64,000 nt of DNA from Strongyloides papillosus (Eukaryota > Nematoda > Chromadorea > Rhabditida > Strongyloididae): NCBI GenBank assembly GCA_005656395.1, contig SRSI01000028.1:1674001-1738000 (forward strand), written 5' to 3'. This document shows, piece by piece, positions 40,013-51,906 of this stretch. The notes beneath the pieces are model-generated. The model made no database searches, was not told the DNA's origin, and saw only the letters and a list, made by a program, of their open reading frames with translations. The translations under genes and the position numbers were made by a program. Positions within the stretch are counted from its first letter, which is position 1. Every line of letters begins with the position of its first letter.

Positions 40013-41823
40013 ATGATGAAGAAGTGTATCCCAACTGTAGAAGAAAATATTCACGCTAGTACTGAAAATTTATCACTACACATTAGTGGTAATCCAAGGA
40101 ATATAAGAGATAAACATTCAAATACCACCAATGTCAAAAATCATCCAAAGGATGACAAAAATATAATGCCTCTTTGTGAAAATATTATTAAATATCCTGT
40201 TAAAAAAAATAATTTAGATATGAAGTCATCCAACAATAAAATGTCAAACTTCTTTTGTGATAATGGAAGTTCAGGTAGAAATAAAACCCCACTTGAATCG
40301 GATAAAAGTTCCGAAAACAGATACAAAACTAAAGTTAAACGCCTTGTTATCGGTAAGAGTAAGAAAAAGAAGATTGGCGTGATATTAAAATTAGTAATGG
40401 ATGTTAGTGTAAAATCACCATCACATGATAAGCGAAAAGGATTCAGAGTAAGATACATGGATAAGGGGAATGTTTTTGAGTTTAAACTTTCTAGTGACAA
40501 TACTATTCGAACATGCTGTAAAAGTAAGTTTATATTTTATATCATTTACTACATTATCTTTACATATCTTTAGAACATACTAAAACGAATGAAAATATCC
40601 ATGATGATAAGGAATGTAGTAAAAAAAATTGTTTCCCAAAAGTAGAAAGAAATTTAGACAATTTTAATGATTCGTCTTCCAATCTTTTTATTATTCTAAA
40701 ATCGCAATCAGGAGAGAAAGTAATTAATAATAATAATGTAATTAAGGAAAAGATTAAATTATCAAATAGAACAGTTACTGAAATGAATTTTAGTGAAGGA
40801 GTGAAAAAAGGACCAAATAACGAATTTATTTCAAATAATAAAGATGTTGATTCAGTTAAAAAGGCAAAATCTATTGATGATTTATTTGATGAAACTTTAG
40901 AACTCTTTTGTAATTCTAACCCAGATAATATTCCTAAATCTACTTTTGAAACTTATGTAGCGGAGTTTTGTACACAAGATATTGCTATTCTTGACGATAA
41001 GGTACTCACTGATATTAAAAAACAGAACGAATTCAACAAGGATATGCTTAATACTATATTTGGGAAAGAAGAAGAATTTGAACAACAAGAATACATTAAT
41101 AATACGAATGTCTCTTTTCCAAAATTAAAAAATTCAAGAAGCATTTCAAGAGATAAAATTTGCGATCTTCGACGTGACGAAAAAATTGATAAACTAAAGG
41201 TTGTATTCAATAAGAGACATCATAACGAACCCATTTTATCCAGAGATGTACTTTATCAACGTAATAATATTTCTTCATTTAAAAAAGATGAAGATGAAAA
41301 AGATATGATGCTTAGTATTCTAGCCGAGGTTAAAGAATCAAAGAGAATTAAGCCAAACGCTCCGCCTACTGTTTATGACAAAGATGGGTTCAAAATTCCA
41401 CAACCTCCTAAGACAGTTGTTAACATAAGTAAAGAAAAGATGTCATTCTCTTCTAAAAGAGGACACTATAAACCGATTTCTCCACTAGTAACTGATAGTC
41501 AACCATTAAAAGTGATAACATTTGATGATTTATATGGCGAAGCTGGCTTTGAAAAATTGTACCCTAGTAAAGAGGTAACTTTTGGCCAAAATCAAAACAA
41601 CAACCATCTATCATCTAATGAAAAGAAATATGACAATGCTGTTCTCCAAGAACCAGATAATAATATGGAATATTCTTTTTGTTATGATGATTCCTTTCAA
41701 GAAAAAATGGAAGTAAGTGATGATAATATGGAGATATTCACTAATTCAAATGATGAATATGACAACCTTCCTAAAGAAAAGATGGAAGTCAAGAAGCATC
41801 GAGTTGTTAGAAGGTGTAATTAA
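40013..41823 (+). CDS. Unrecognised basic, low-complexity protein (586 aa), probably nuclear
   Basis: Exons 40013-40523 and 40574-41823 join across a 50-nt intron (GTAAGT..CTTTAG) to give 586 aa with no frame problem. I recognise no domain. The protein is hydrophilic, rich in Lys, Asn, Asp, Glu and Ser, with no signal peptide or membrane helix. Basic patches (KVKRLVIGKSKKKK; KRKGFRVRY; KKHRVVRRC) look like nuclear localisation or nucleic-acid-binding segments. A short region around VILKLVMDVSVKSP is the most ordered-looking part. Acidic stretches near the C-terminus alternate with KEKMEV, seen twice as EKMEV. The even coding quality, the clean intron and the acceptor before the ATG argue for a real gene. 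Fast-evolving chromatin, meiotic or spindle proteins look like this, but that is only a guess. Confidence 0.8.
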
Positions 41824-44609
41824 GATAACATTTATCATCTATATAGTCAACATTCAAAACCTAAAAATATCAATCTTCAATGGAAGAAGGAAATAATCAT
41901 AGAAAACGTCCACTTGTCAATCAGTAGACTCAAACTGAAGTGGAAAATCTATTCAGTCTTCAATGTTCCATGGAAACAAAAAACTTTTTAATTCAAATTA
42001 CTATTAATAATCTTATAATCTCCTCATAATATGTGTATTAATTGTCGTGCAATAATTTCTTAGTCATGATATTAATTTTATCAATATTTATACAAACTCT
42101 TTTCCTGAGAATCTGCCGCAAGAAATGGATGCAACATCAAAAGTAATTACTTAAAAATAATAACGAAATAAGTATTTATTATCATTCTATTTTCCCAAAC
42201 AAAAATAGTAATGATTTGTTATTGTTAAGAGATAATATGTAAACAATAATGATATCTTGTGATATGGATATACTATAAATTTCCCTTAAGAATTGGATAT
42301 CCATTAAAATATCAATTATCTGTACAAAATGCCATCGCAATACTTATAATGATGTTTATGTCGCAACATTTCATGTCCGAATTTTTCCCACCATTGTTAA
42401 AATTAATTTTTTTATTAAGTTTGTTATATTTTGTAAATAAATTTATTGTTAAACATGTAAAGAAAATAGTTTAAACACTTCAAGAGTGAATTCTAAGTAA
42501 TATTTTCTAGTCAAAAGAATATATCTTTATAAAAGAAGAAGTTTTTTAGTTATAGACACAGAGTTAAATGTCTTAAAAACACTTCGATTTTCATGCAGTA
42601 CATTTAAAAAAAGAGAAAAAAATTTTAATTTATCTATATGTCAATAAGTTTTTAAGTGAATGTAATAAAACTACTTTTTCTTAAAATAGTTTTATTAGTT
42701 AATCAAAATAACAATTAATTACTAAAAAGTTTAATATAATTGTTATTTTATTTTTGGCGCGGTTTGTTTAGATAGCATAATGGTTATTAATGAGTTAGAG
42801 TAGAACAATAACAGACCAAATTTGACATTACCAATGCGCAAATGCTTCTGGCAAATGTTTGACAAAGTAATAAATAAATTTTTGTTAAAAATTGTCCAAA
42901 GACATTTGTGCACAGATAAGTTCAAACCACTATCATTAATTTCTCAATGTAATTCACTAAACACTACAATATTGGAGAAAATCATTCCAGAGAAATATTA
43001 TCATTTTTATATTAAACTTTTTCACAATTTTTTGTTGTTTCAATTTAATAATGAAGCTATTTATAGGTAAAAAATTTCTTCTTATGCTCACTTCAAAAAG
43101 TTATTAGAATTTAAAGAATTAAATGGTTTTTTAGAGTTTTACCTCCATGCGTAATATTTTATTAACTTTCACACGCAAAAAAAATGGGAGCATTTTTGCG
43201 CAAAATGTAATGAATTTTTCTCACCTATTAAAATTTGAATTTTCTTGATTTGCGACTAATTTTACCGCAATTATATTGTACTTAAAATTTAAAGCAATGA
43301 TTTAGTAGTTATTAAAATTAGTTTCAATCTTTTGCTATATTTTTGTTATTTTAAAACATAGATTGTCTTCTACAATACTTTTTTAAATATAAGACTAGAA
43401 TTTAATTTTATTTAAGCTTATAAATGCTTTTATAAAAAGCAATTCTGAGCATACCAAAGTATTTTTATTAATAAGTTTTAATAGTTTGAGTTATTAATAA
43501 TTACACCTTTTATTATAAAATTACACTCTTCTGAAGGCTGAAAAATTTTTCCAATGACTTTTAACGGCTCTATTTAAAAAATTAAATCTATGAAAAGTTA
43601 TAATATTATATGCATTTTTTTCCATAGTAAAAAATATCTTCTACATATTTAAACTTAATATAAGAACAAATATTGTAATAATATTTTTAATTATTAATGT
43701 TTTGTGTGATTAAATAATAATTTTTGGCTTTTTGTTATTATTATTACGAATTTTTTATTTTTATTGTTGCTAGTAAATTGTTTAGGACAATGATTTTTGT
43801 TAAAACTTAACAACTCTACACGAAATTGAGTTATAACAACATGTTTCATGTATATTAGAAAAAAAATTAGATCCTAAGATTAGAATTATATCAAAAACAT
43901 TAAGATTAAAAAAAAGTTACCTTATTTTAAATATAAAACATATGTAATTTTGTAAAAAAAACAGCAAAATTCTGCGACAACCAAATATTTTTCATCGTTT
44001 AAAACACTTTTCCTGTCATTCGATAATTTTGAAATTTTAATAAATGTTGATTTTTTAAATAGGTTGGAAATTTTTTTGCATTTCAGATAGATTTGTCTAA
44101 ATTTTTCTAATTTTTTTTCTGTGCAGTAATGTTATAAAAACTTTTTACAATGTATTTTTATTTCCTTATTTTTATTTCAGATAAAACTAACAAAATGAAC
44201 TTCTAAAGACCTTTTAAATTCAGTAAATTTATATCAAACATTTTCAAAATACCATAAAGTTCAAAATTTACAAAAATTTTATTTATATGAAAAATTTATT
44301 TTACAAAAAAGATTAAAAAATAACTATTATCTATAAATATAAAAAAATTTTGCTTATAAGTGGACGGAAAATAAAAATTACATAATTTTTTTTTAAAATT
44401 TGCAATTAATGTGGAAAAAATTTGATATGAATAAAAAATATAATCGGCAAATTGGTGTTATATTATATTCCTTCTTTACTATAACAAAAACTACCCGTAC
44501 AATTTTCTTTTTTTTGTACTTTTATTTGCATTATCAATGTCCACCGTATGTTTAACTAATTATACTTTTAATACTTCTTGAAAACATTTTTATTATAAAT
44601 TGAATATAA
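41824..44609. other. 2.8-kb spacer with a foldback repeat
   Basis: It lies between convergent genes (40.0 kb + and 44.6 kb -). The only structure is the large degenerate inverted repeat at 42600-43150 and a small hairpin beside it (arms CGCAAAAA and TTTTTGCG, about 43173-43200). The frame at 42259-42474 is hydrophobic low-complexity and unsupported. Confidence 0.55.
42600..43150. repeat. Degenerate foldback (inverted-repeat) element centred near 42875
   Basis: The two halves are diverged reverse complements. The clearest paired block is AAAAAGTTTAATATAA (42724-42739) with its exact inverse at 43007-43022, both about 140 bp from the same centre. Outside it TTGTT.TTT..ATT and CTATTT pair again (42680-42723 with 43023-43065), and inside it both arms translate into similar peptides (KC.W..F.K and L..I.Q.HL.) when each is read toward the centre. 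Pairing is clear over about 42680-43068 and faint beyond. A decayed MITE or foldback element is the simplest reading. Confidence 0.6.
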
Positions 44610-46339
44610 TTATTCATATCTATCGGAATCATAAAATTCAGTTAATTGACTTTCTGTTGGATTCGAACAACTTGTATAACGCGATAGTCTATTGAAATAT
44701 CTAAAAGAAAAAAGAAAAAACTATTAACAATGATTACAAAAATACCTTTGGCGTTGTTTAGAAATCATTTTCTCTGGAACTTTCATCCTTTTTAATTGTC
44801 CATCCCACTCAAGATCAACGAGACCACCAGCTTGCGCAATAACTTTCTTAACTCTATTTGCAAATTCAACAGCACTCTCATTTTCCTAAAAAATGATAAT
44901 ATAGCTTTTTTTGAAAAAAAATAATGACTTACATGTCTTGTCATTGGTGGAAGATACCATACGTGGCAAATTAAAGCCCATGAAGTCATGATACGAAAAA
45001 TGTAACCAACCCAACTTTGGCGACTACTATTCCAAAAAGCATCACCAAATAAAGAGTCATACTTCATAGCTATTGGATATATTGTAGCACCAACTTCAAA
45101 ACTTCCTTTCTTAAACATCATAACCGATGTATTATTAATGCATGTCCCTTCAGGGAAAATTAAAATCGGCAACTTTGTAACATCATCAACATGCTCCTTT
45201 AATGTTCTTGAGACAAGTGCACGATCTTTCGCTTCACTCCTATCAAACCATATATGACTACTTCCTCTACTAAAAGCTCTTTGAAGAAGTCCAAGGAAAC
45301 CACCGTGTTTTTGGCCAATCAATGCATAACAGTTATCGGTCCCAAGTATCAAAACATCAATAGGTGATGTGTGATTAGCAACACAAATACCACCATTTTT
45401 CGTACGATATTGTTGATTGTAGAAGTATATCAATGCTGTAACAGATCTCGCTAATGTTCTATGTGCTACAAGCATACACTTTTCATAAACATATCGTTTA
45501 AGACTACTATTTGGAATTAATCCTGTTATTGCCGTACCAATAATTAGAATACCTATACCAATGACGAATAGAACAACCCGTACTGGAAATAATATCGTGT
45601 ATCTGAGGAAAAATCCAACAATCCATAGGATACTTAACTTCCAATTGAACGAAAAATCAAAACCGCATGATGTTCTTGTCAACATATTCCAACAAACTAA
45701 TTCTTCAGCCTCAAATCTGGAAGTAACCTCATCCTCTATAACAGCTTCAATTCCTGCTTTCATAAAATCCAGTGAATCATTTATCGCAGCCCACCCGCGA
45801 CTGTTTACAATCTTTTCCTCCAAATCATCAATATAATCATCATCAAATGTTATTGTCGTTTCCCTCTTAATAATTGATGCTCCAGAACCATGTCTTCGAA
45901 GAAGGCTATTAGAGGAACCAATTCTTGATAGACCGCATTCAGGATAAACCCCAGAATCAGCTCTAGGGCTAATATCACCAGGTACACTACTAACAGACTG
46001 CTTCCTTGACAACCAATTATTAGATGCCTTACTCTCCTCTTCTGAATGAAAATCTTCAAGGCTTGTTGTATTTGCACTATCCATATGATTATAAAGATCA
46101 TTTTCATCCTCTGATTCACTATCATCACCCAATTTTACAGTTAATTTATTAGAAGATGGCTTTTTATAATTAATTTTTGATCCCCACTCAAACAATGCCA
46201 TAAGAATCTTAACATAACACTCTCGAATACCAAGTGATTTACCAATTGAAGCAAGAAGGATAACCAAGATAGCTGTACAAAAGACAGGTGGCGTAAAAAA
46301 AGCCATCACAAGGACGGCGTATTCAAGAAAAATTATCAT
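44610..46339 (-). CDS. Glycerol-3-phosphate acyltransferase, GPAT3/GPAT4 (AGPAT) type
   Basis: Exons 46339-44933, 44885-44746 and 44700-44610 join into 545 aa with no error; the introns are 47 and 45 nt. It acylates glycerol-3-phosphate (or lysophosphatidate) with acyl-CoA in the ER, the entry to phospholipid and triacylglycerol synthesis. All acyltransferase blocks are present: NHTSPIDVLIL (H-x4-D catalytic motif), FDRSEAKDR, FPEGTCINNTSVMMFKKG and YPIAMKYD. There is an N-terminal hydrophobic helix (FTPPVFCTAILVILLASIG), an acidic, Ser-rich insert of about 100 residues longer than in the human enzymes, then two further hydrophobic segments before the catalytic domain. The C-terminal part (ENESAVEFANRVKKVIAQ, GGLVDLEWDGQLKR) matches GPAT3/4. 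It is probably the acl-4/acl-5 orthologue. The ATG follows a TTTATAG acceptor by about 20 nt. Confidence 0.93.
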
Positions 46340-48428
46340 AATATTTTTATTTTTTTTCCTATAAATAAATTAACTATAAAAATAATAATATATACATACA
46401 TACCAAAAAAATAATAAATATTATTAATAAATTTATGTACATAAAATATACACAGTTATACAATTAATTCAAACTTCATATACAAGGGAATGAAAAGACT
46501 ATACTACAATTCGCATGTAGGTTACTAATGATATAATAAAATATATATACAAGGTGACATTTTATTAAAGTTTCTCCTTCAATCATTCATTTATCATATC
46601 ATATATCTTTAATTTTTACACTATGAAAATATAAAACAATATAAATGAAAAATATTAAAAAAATTTGTTGCAAAAAATACTAATAAAATTGTAATGGAAA
46701 AATATTGCGACATCGAGAGAAATGTTACATTATATAACATATATTTTACAATATAAAATCAAGGGAAATTAAAATAAATATAATTTGAGAACATTAACTT
46801 ATCAGATAATTAAGATACTTTGTCTTTCTAACGCAGCTAATACACATGTCCTAACGTTTTTTTACACTTGAGAGGCAGTAATAATAGAAAATAAATTACA
46901 GATAAAATTAAAAAAAGACTTTACTTCACTTTTTTACTATTAGTAAACAAAACATTCTACACAATGTTTTTATAATAATATATGAACGAAAAACATGTTA
47001 TATATTATATTAATGGTAGACTAAAACTAATAAAAGTTAAGGGGCAAAAGAAATTGAAATATTCTGTGGTGAAAAACATGAAATGTAAGTGATGAAATTA
47101 AATTGCATAATATTACTTATATTTTAATGGGAATAACAAATAATAGAATGAAAATAACTTTTTTTCTAAACTGCACTATAACATACACAAATCCATTAAC
47201 TTGGTAAATAGAATCTTTTTTTTCCTTGCAATTCAACAAAAAAATATAGAAAAAAGAAGTATTTTTATCTAAAATAACTTACAATGCTATTTAATATATA
47301 TTTGGAACAGGGTTTACTATCATTTAATGAAATCAGCTTTAAATATACTCAAGATGTATCGAGTATTAACATAACCCAATGAATTATGACCTATATACAC
47401 ATTTCATATGTTTAACATATTGTTTAAAAATAGATTTAAAAGTTAAACTAAAATATTTTATATAAGAATAATTTTTAAATATATTAAAGTATCGTTTACG
47501 TTTCCAGACATTTATTAGAAAAATTATTGTTGTATTAGTAACAATAGATAAATATTAGTATGGTTGACAAAAATTGTTGTAGTATTTTTGAATATTTTAT
47601 TTATTTCGTACAACATATAATTGATTATCATTAATCTTATAAGAGAATTAACCTTTGGACTATCATAAAATTGTAGATTATAATTTTCAACGACAGAATT
47701 TTTTATTCAAAAAAAGATAATGATTTATAGGGTAAGAAAATATTTAAAATAAGACAATTTTAAATATATTATTTTCTTTATATGTCCAAAAATATATGTA
47801 TGTTTACACTAAATAATAAATTGCACACATTGTTTCCAAGAAAAAGAGGATAAAATGATGGAGAAATTGTATATATATTGTGATTATTACATATAATTTT
47901 GTTACAATAAATATACACCGTAAAATATTCTATTTTTATTACTGGAAAAGATAGGTTCATATATAATGATAATAAAAATTAGAAATAACATGAATAAAAA
48001 AAATTTATATCAATCTAAATAAATTTAATATCAATTTAATATAAAGGTAATAAAACTGACAGGATAAAATATATATGTTTAAAACATACAAATTTATGCT
48101 CCTGAATTAATATGATTCTTGCAACATAACAAGGTTTTAAATTTTCAAAGAAAATAAATTTCATTAAAATGGTAATTAGATTGATGGAAAAAAGATTTGT
48201 TAAATGAATCTATATATATACTATATAACTTTTTTTTCGGGACATAAATCTATATGTATGTGTTTTGATTAAAGATCATGGTAAAAAAAATTAAAAAAGA
48301 CTGTTTTTTCCCTTTACCATAATATTTTTTTACATACATATTGAGTTTAAAAAAATAATCTAATTTTGTTAAGAAAAGTATAAGTAATATTAAGTGAATT
48401 TTCGTATATTTTCATAATAATGTAATAT
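46340..48428. other. 2.1-kb spacer
   Basis: A+T-rich with no supportable gene. It holds the promoter of the acyltransferase (-) and the 3' flank of the V-ATPase gene (-). Confidence 0.55.
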
Positions 48429-51400
48429 TTAGTCTTCAAGATTTCTGAAAGCATTTGACATCTTCTCATAAAGGTCATCGAAATCTTTCTTAATTTTTTC
48501 CTCTCCTTCTGAACTTGGATTTTTAAATTTCATTGAAGTAAGTTCATACATAAGTGGTTTCATATGATCTTCAATAACTTTCCATGTAATTTTATTGTCT
48601 GTTTGAGCAGTTGAATCAACAGCATGTCTTGCCATATCATAGAATCCAATCATATTTTTTAGCATACCAACAGTCTTGTAGAATGGACAATAACGATCAT
48701 ATGGAGTGTAACCATTTTGTTGGAGGAAGTCATCCTTAATAAGTTTAGCTACCTCAAGGGTAATCTTGTCGGATTCGGCAAGTGATGCTTTACCGACCAA
48801 TTGTACAATTTCAGAAAGATCCTCTTCCTCTTGAAGGATTTCTCTACATTTAGTTCTAAGAGATACGAATTCAGGGAAATTCTTCTCATAGTAGTCATCA
48901 AGAGCTCGCATATATTTACTAAAAAAAGAAAGTAATTAACTATTTATCTTTTCATAATTTTATTTGACATCATTTTATATTAATTACACCGGGGTTTAAT
49001 TAGTTATGTATTATATAACAGAATTTTTAATTAATTAATGATTTCATACAACTTTAAAAAATGTTGTAATCTAAATTGTTACCTAGGTAACCAAACAAAC
49101 AAAGCATGGAAAAGATTTCTTATTTTAAACACTCCCATTTTTATTGCTAATCATTAAAATATTGTTAAACATTTTGTCTAATTCCATAAGTTTAATTAAA
49201 GATATAATACTTTTTTATATCTATATAGTATTATTAAATATTATTAAACAATTAAATATCACAAAACAAATCTCATTTCAAATATTTATTGAAAAATATA
49301 ATCTCAAGAACTACATCTGTGAGTCACCTCAAAATATTACTACTAGAGGTGAGATAAAGTTTTTGGAAGACAATCACAAGATAATCTTAAAAAAGATGGA
49401 TAATATAATTGCGTCTGATGAAGTTAACATCAATAACCCTCCAAAAGATGCATTCAATATTATTCCAGCCCGTTCCACTGGTATATGGAGTTTTCTAGTA
49501 CAATTACTAACTATAACTGTTTCCATCTCAGTCATTTTGTTTTTTTACGTCTTTATAAATGGTCAAACAACCGAGGATAATGTATCAAGAATTTCAAATG
49601 GTAAATCATGGAATTTTAATGTTCTTGATGAGGTAAAAAAGGTAATAATTCATATTAATTTTTTTTACTTAGGTTGAACAGATATTTGACACAACAAATA
49701 GTTCTGAAAAGAACTCAACATCAACTCATTTATTTCAGCATCATATGCTTAACAATGAGACTTCTCAAGTTCTTAATGAGTTATCAAATGCTACAATCAA
49801 TATAGGTAACTCTTATAGGATAGAAATACTTCGTCTCATTATTATCTCAACATTCATTAATATCGGCATTGCTATTTTATGGTTGCTAAGCATCTTTTTG
49901 TTACTACTATCAGTAAAATTTGAGATTAGAGATTTTATAATCGTTAATGGAGAATTTTTATTATTTTCCTCATTAGGGAATTTATGTCATTCCGTACTAG
50001 TTGGATGTCTCCTCTTTTACATGAAAACTCATCATTGGTTGATGATAATTATTATATCATCAACTTCGGCTCTTCTCATTTTAACAATCTTTATTAATAT
50101 CATATCATGTTACTTTAATTGGATATGGTCACGATATGTTTCATACATGAATGGTGATGATAGCGTAAGTTTTTACACTATCATTAAAAATATTATTATT
50201 AAAAATATTTTCAGTGCCTATGCTTTGCAAAAATTGCTCATTTATGTGGACATAGAAGAAGAGGTAGTGCAAATGTTACTACTGGAGAATATGTCATACC
50301 TGTGGCGACAGCTCATTCTAATTTACCATATATTGACGAACAACCAATTCGCAATTTTTCTAATTTTTAATTTTAAAGTATATTTTATATAATTTTTGTC
50401 AGTATTTTTTTTTTAAATTTTTTTTCTAATAAATAATTTAACAAAACATACCTGTATGAGATGAGCCAATTAATAGATGGGAAGTGTTTTCTTTGAGCTA
50501 ATTTTTTATCTAAACCCCAGAATACTTGGACAATACCAAGAGTAGCAGAGGTAACTGGATCAGCAAAGTCACCACCAGGTGGTGATACAGCACCAACAAT
50601 GGTAACTGAACCATTACGTTCTGGACTTCCAAGACATCTAACTTTACCAGCACGCTCATAGAAGGAAGCAAGACGAGCAGCGAGGTAAGCTGGGTAACCA
50701 GAATCGGCAGGCATTTCTCCTAAACGTCCAGAAATTTCACGAAGTGCCTCAGCCCAACGAGAGGTTGAATCAGCCATCATAGCAACATTCAATCCCATAT
50801 CACGGAAGTATTCGGAAAGTGTAATACCTGTGTAGATAGAAGCTTCACGAGCAGCTACAGGCATGTTAGATGTGTTAGCTACAAGAGCTGTACGTTTCAT
50901 GATAGATGTTGTAACTCCATCAACCTCCATGGTAAGTTCTGGGAAATCACGTAATACTTCAGACATTTCATTACCACGTTCTCCACAACCGACGTAAATA
51001 ATAGCATCAGAGTTAGAGTATTTGGAGAGAGATTGAGAGATGACAGTTTTTCCACAACCGAAAGCTCCTGGAATAGCTGTAGTTCCACCTTGAACACATG
51101 GGAAAAGAGCATCCAAGACACGTTGTCCACAAAGAAGTGGATAATCAGCAGCAAGTTTCTCAGCTACTGGACGTGGTGAACGTACTGGCCATACTTGGAA
51201 CATTGGATATTTAGATTTAACTCCTTCAAACTCAGCTTCAACAATAATGTCATCAACTGTATAATCACCAACTGGAGCGATATATGTAATGGTACCATAA
51301 CAATTTGGTGGAATCATAATACTATGTTTAATAAGTTCATTTTCTTGAACCAAACCAACAATATCTCCTCCTGAAATGTGGGATCCAACAGAGACATTCT

Positions 51401-51906
51401 TTGATGGAACAAAATGCCATTTCTTTTTTCTATCTAAGGCATTAGTACGTACTCCTAAAATGAAATTGATTTATTATTATTATAAAAATTAAATCTAATA
51501 TAATTACCTTTTGGAATGTAAATAGAGTTTGTATCTTTTGCGATAGCCTCCAATGGACGTTGGATACCGTCAAAAATAGATTCCATAATACCTGGTCCAA
51601 GTTCAACGGAAAGTGGTTTTCCTGTTCTTAAGACTGGGTCACCGATTGTTACAGCAGAAGTTTCCTCATAAACTTGAATTGTAGCGAAATCACCTTCTAA
51701 ACGAATGATTTCTCCTACCAATTCAGTATGTCCTACACGAACCAATTCGTACATAGCAGCTCCGGCCATTTTTTCGGCTGTTACGACTAAAAACAAATTG
51801 ATAATATTATTTAATTAAAAGATAAATTTTATTTACCAGGTCCAGATACTCCGTAGACGTATCCATATTCAGCTTCTTTAACTTCAGCACGGCTTGATGG
51901 AGCCAT
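48429..51906 (-). CDS. vha-13: V-type proton ATPase catalytic subunit A
   Basis: Exons 51906-51837, 51786-51508, 51454-50452 and 48918-48429 give an error-free 613 aa; the human subunit has 617. It hydrolyses ATP in the V1 sector to pump protons into lysosomes, endosomes and secretory organelles or across the plasma membrane. The Walker A region reads [12 protein letters not shown], preceded by QGGTTAIP; Walker B is near [17 protein letters not shown]; the non-homologous region and the C-terminal NAFRNLED are as in the family. The three upstream introns are 50-53 nt, but the last (48919-50451) is 1533 nt and contains an oppositely oriented gene. The ATG follows a TTTTTTAG acceptor. Codon use is more G+C-rich than in its neighbours, as usual for a highly expressed gene. 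Confidence 0.98.
49078..49091. promoter_or_regulatory. Perfect X-box palindrome (RFX/DAF-19 site)
   Basis: GTTACCTAGGTAAC matches the RFX consensus GTNRCC-(0-3 nt)-RGYAAC on both halves, with a 2-nt spacer. In nematodes such sites upstream of a start codon mark ciliary genes controlled by DAF-19. It lies in the V-ATPase A last intron, 305 bp before the first ATG of the nested plus-strand gene. Chance occurrence of this pattern in a window this size and this A+T-rich is unlikely on a rough estimate. Confidence 0.6.
49396..50371 (+). CDS. Nested four-TM membrane protein gene within the V-ATPase A intron
   Basis: The reading is ATG at 49396, exon to 49632 (or 49641), exon 49673 to about 50163, and a last exon from about 50214 to 50371. 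The introns are GTAAAA or GTAATA..TTACTTAG (40 or 31 nt) and GTAAGT..TTTTCAG. The start codon is the first in-frame Met; conserved-looking codons continue upstream without an ATG, so a missed 5' exon is possible. The protein of about 290 aa has a short N-terminal cytoplasmic part, TM1 ([20 protein letters not shown]), a non-Cys extracellular loop of about 80 residues with several Asn-linked sequons, then TM2, TM3 and TM4 close together ([54 protein letters not shown]). The tail is short ([17 protein letters not shown]). I do not recognise the family; the claudin W-GLW motif is absent. It is wholly contained in the intron, antisense to the host. Confidence 0.75.

Larger units (their letters stand above)
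48919..50451 (-). other. vha-13: Last intron of the V-ATPase A gene (1533 nt)
   Basis: The donor CAG/GTATGT (exon end 50452) and the acceptor TTTTTTTAG (exon start 48918) rebuild [19 protein letters not shown] exactly as in the family. It is about 30 times longer than the gene's other introns because it hosts the nested gene. Confidence 0.9.

Noticed and set aside
42259..42474. 71-aa hydrophobic frame on the + strand
   Set aside because: Low-complexity Ile/Phe/Leu content typical of chance frames here, and no acceptor or conserved feature.
42743..43070. Two short frames on opposite strands with similar peptides, at first sight a gene pair
   Set aside because: The likeness is explained by the inverted repeat at the DNA level; neither frame has gene signals.
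44640..44675. GTTCGAATCC (reverse strand) as a tRNA B-box
   Set aside because: It lies within the last coding exon of the acyltransferase gene and has no tRNA-like structure around it.
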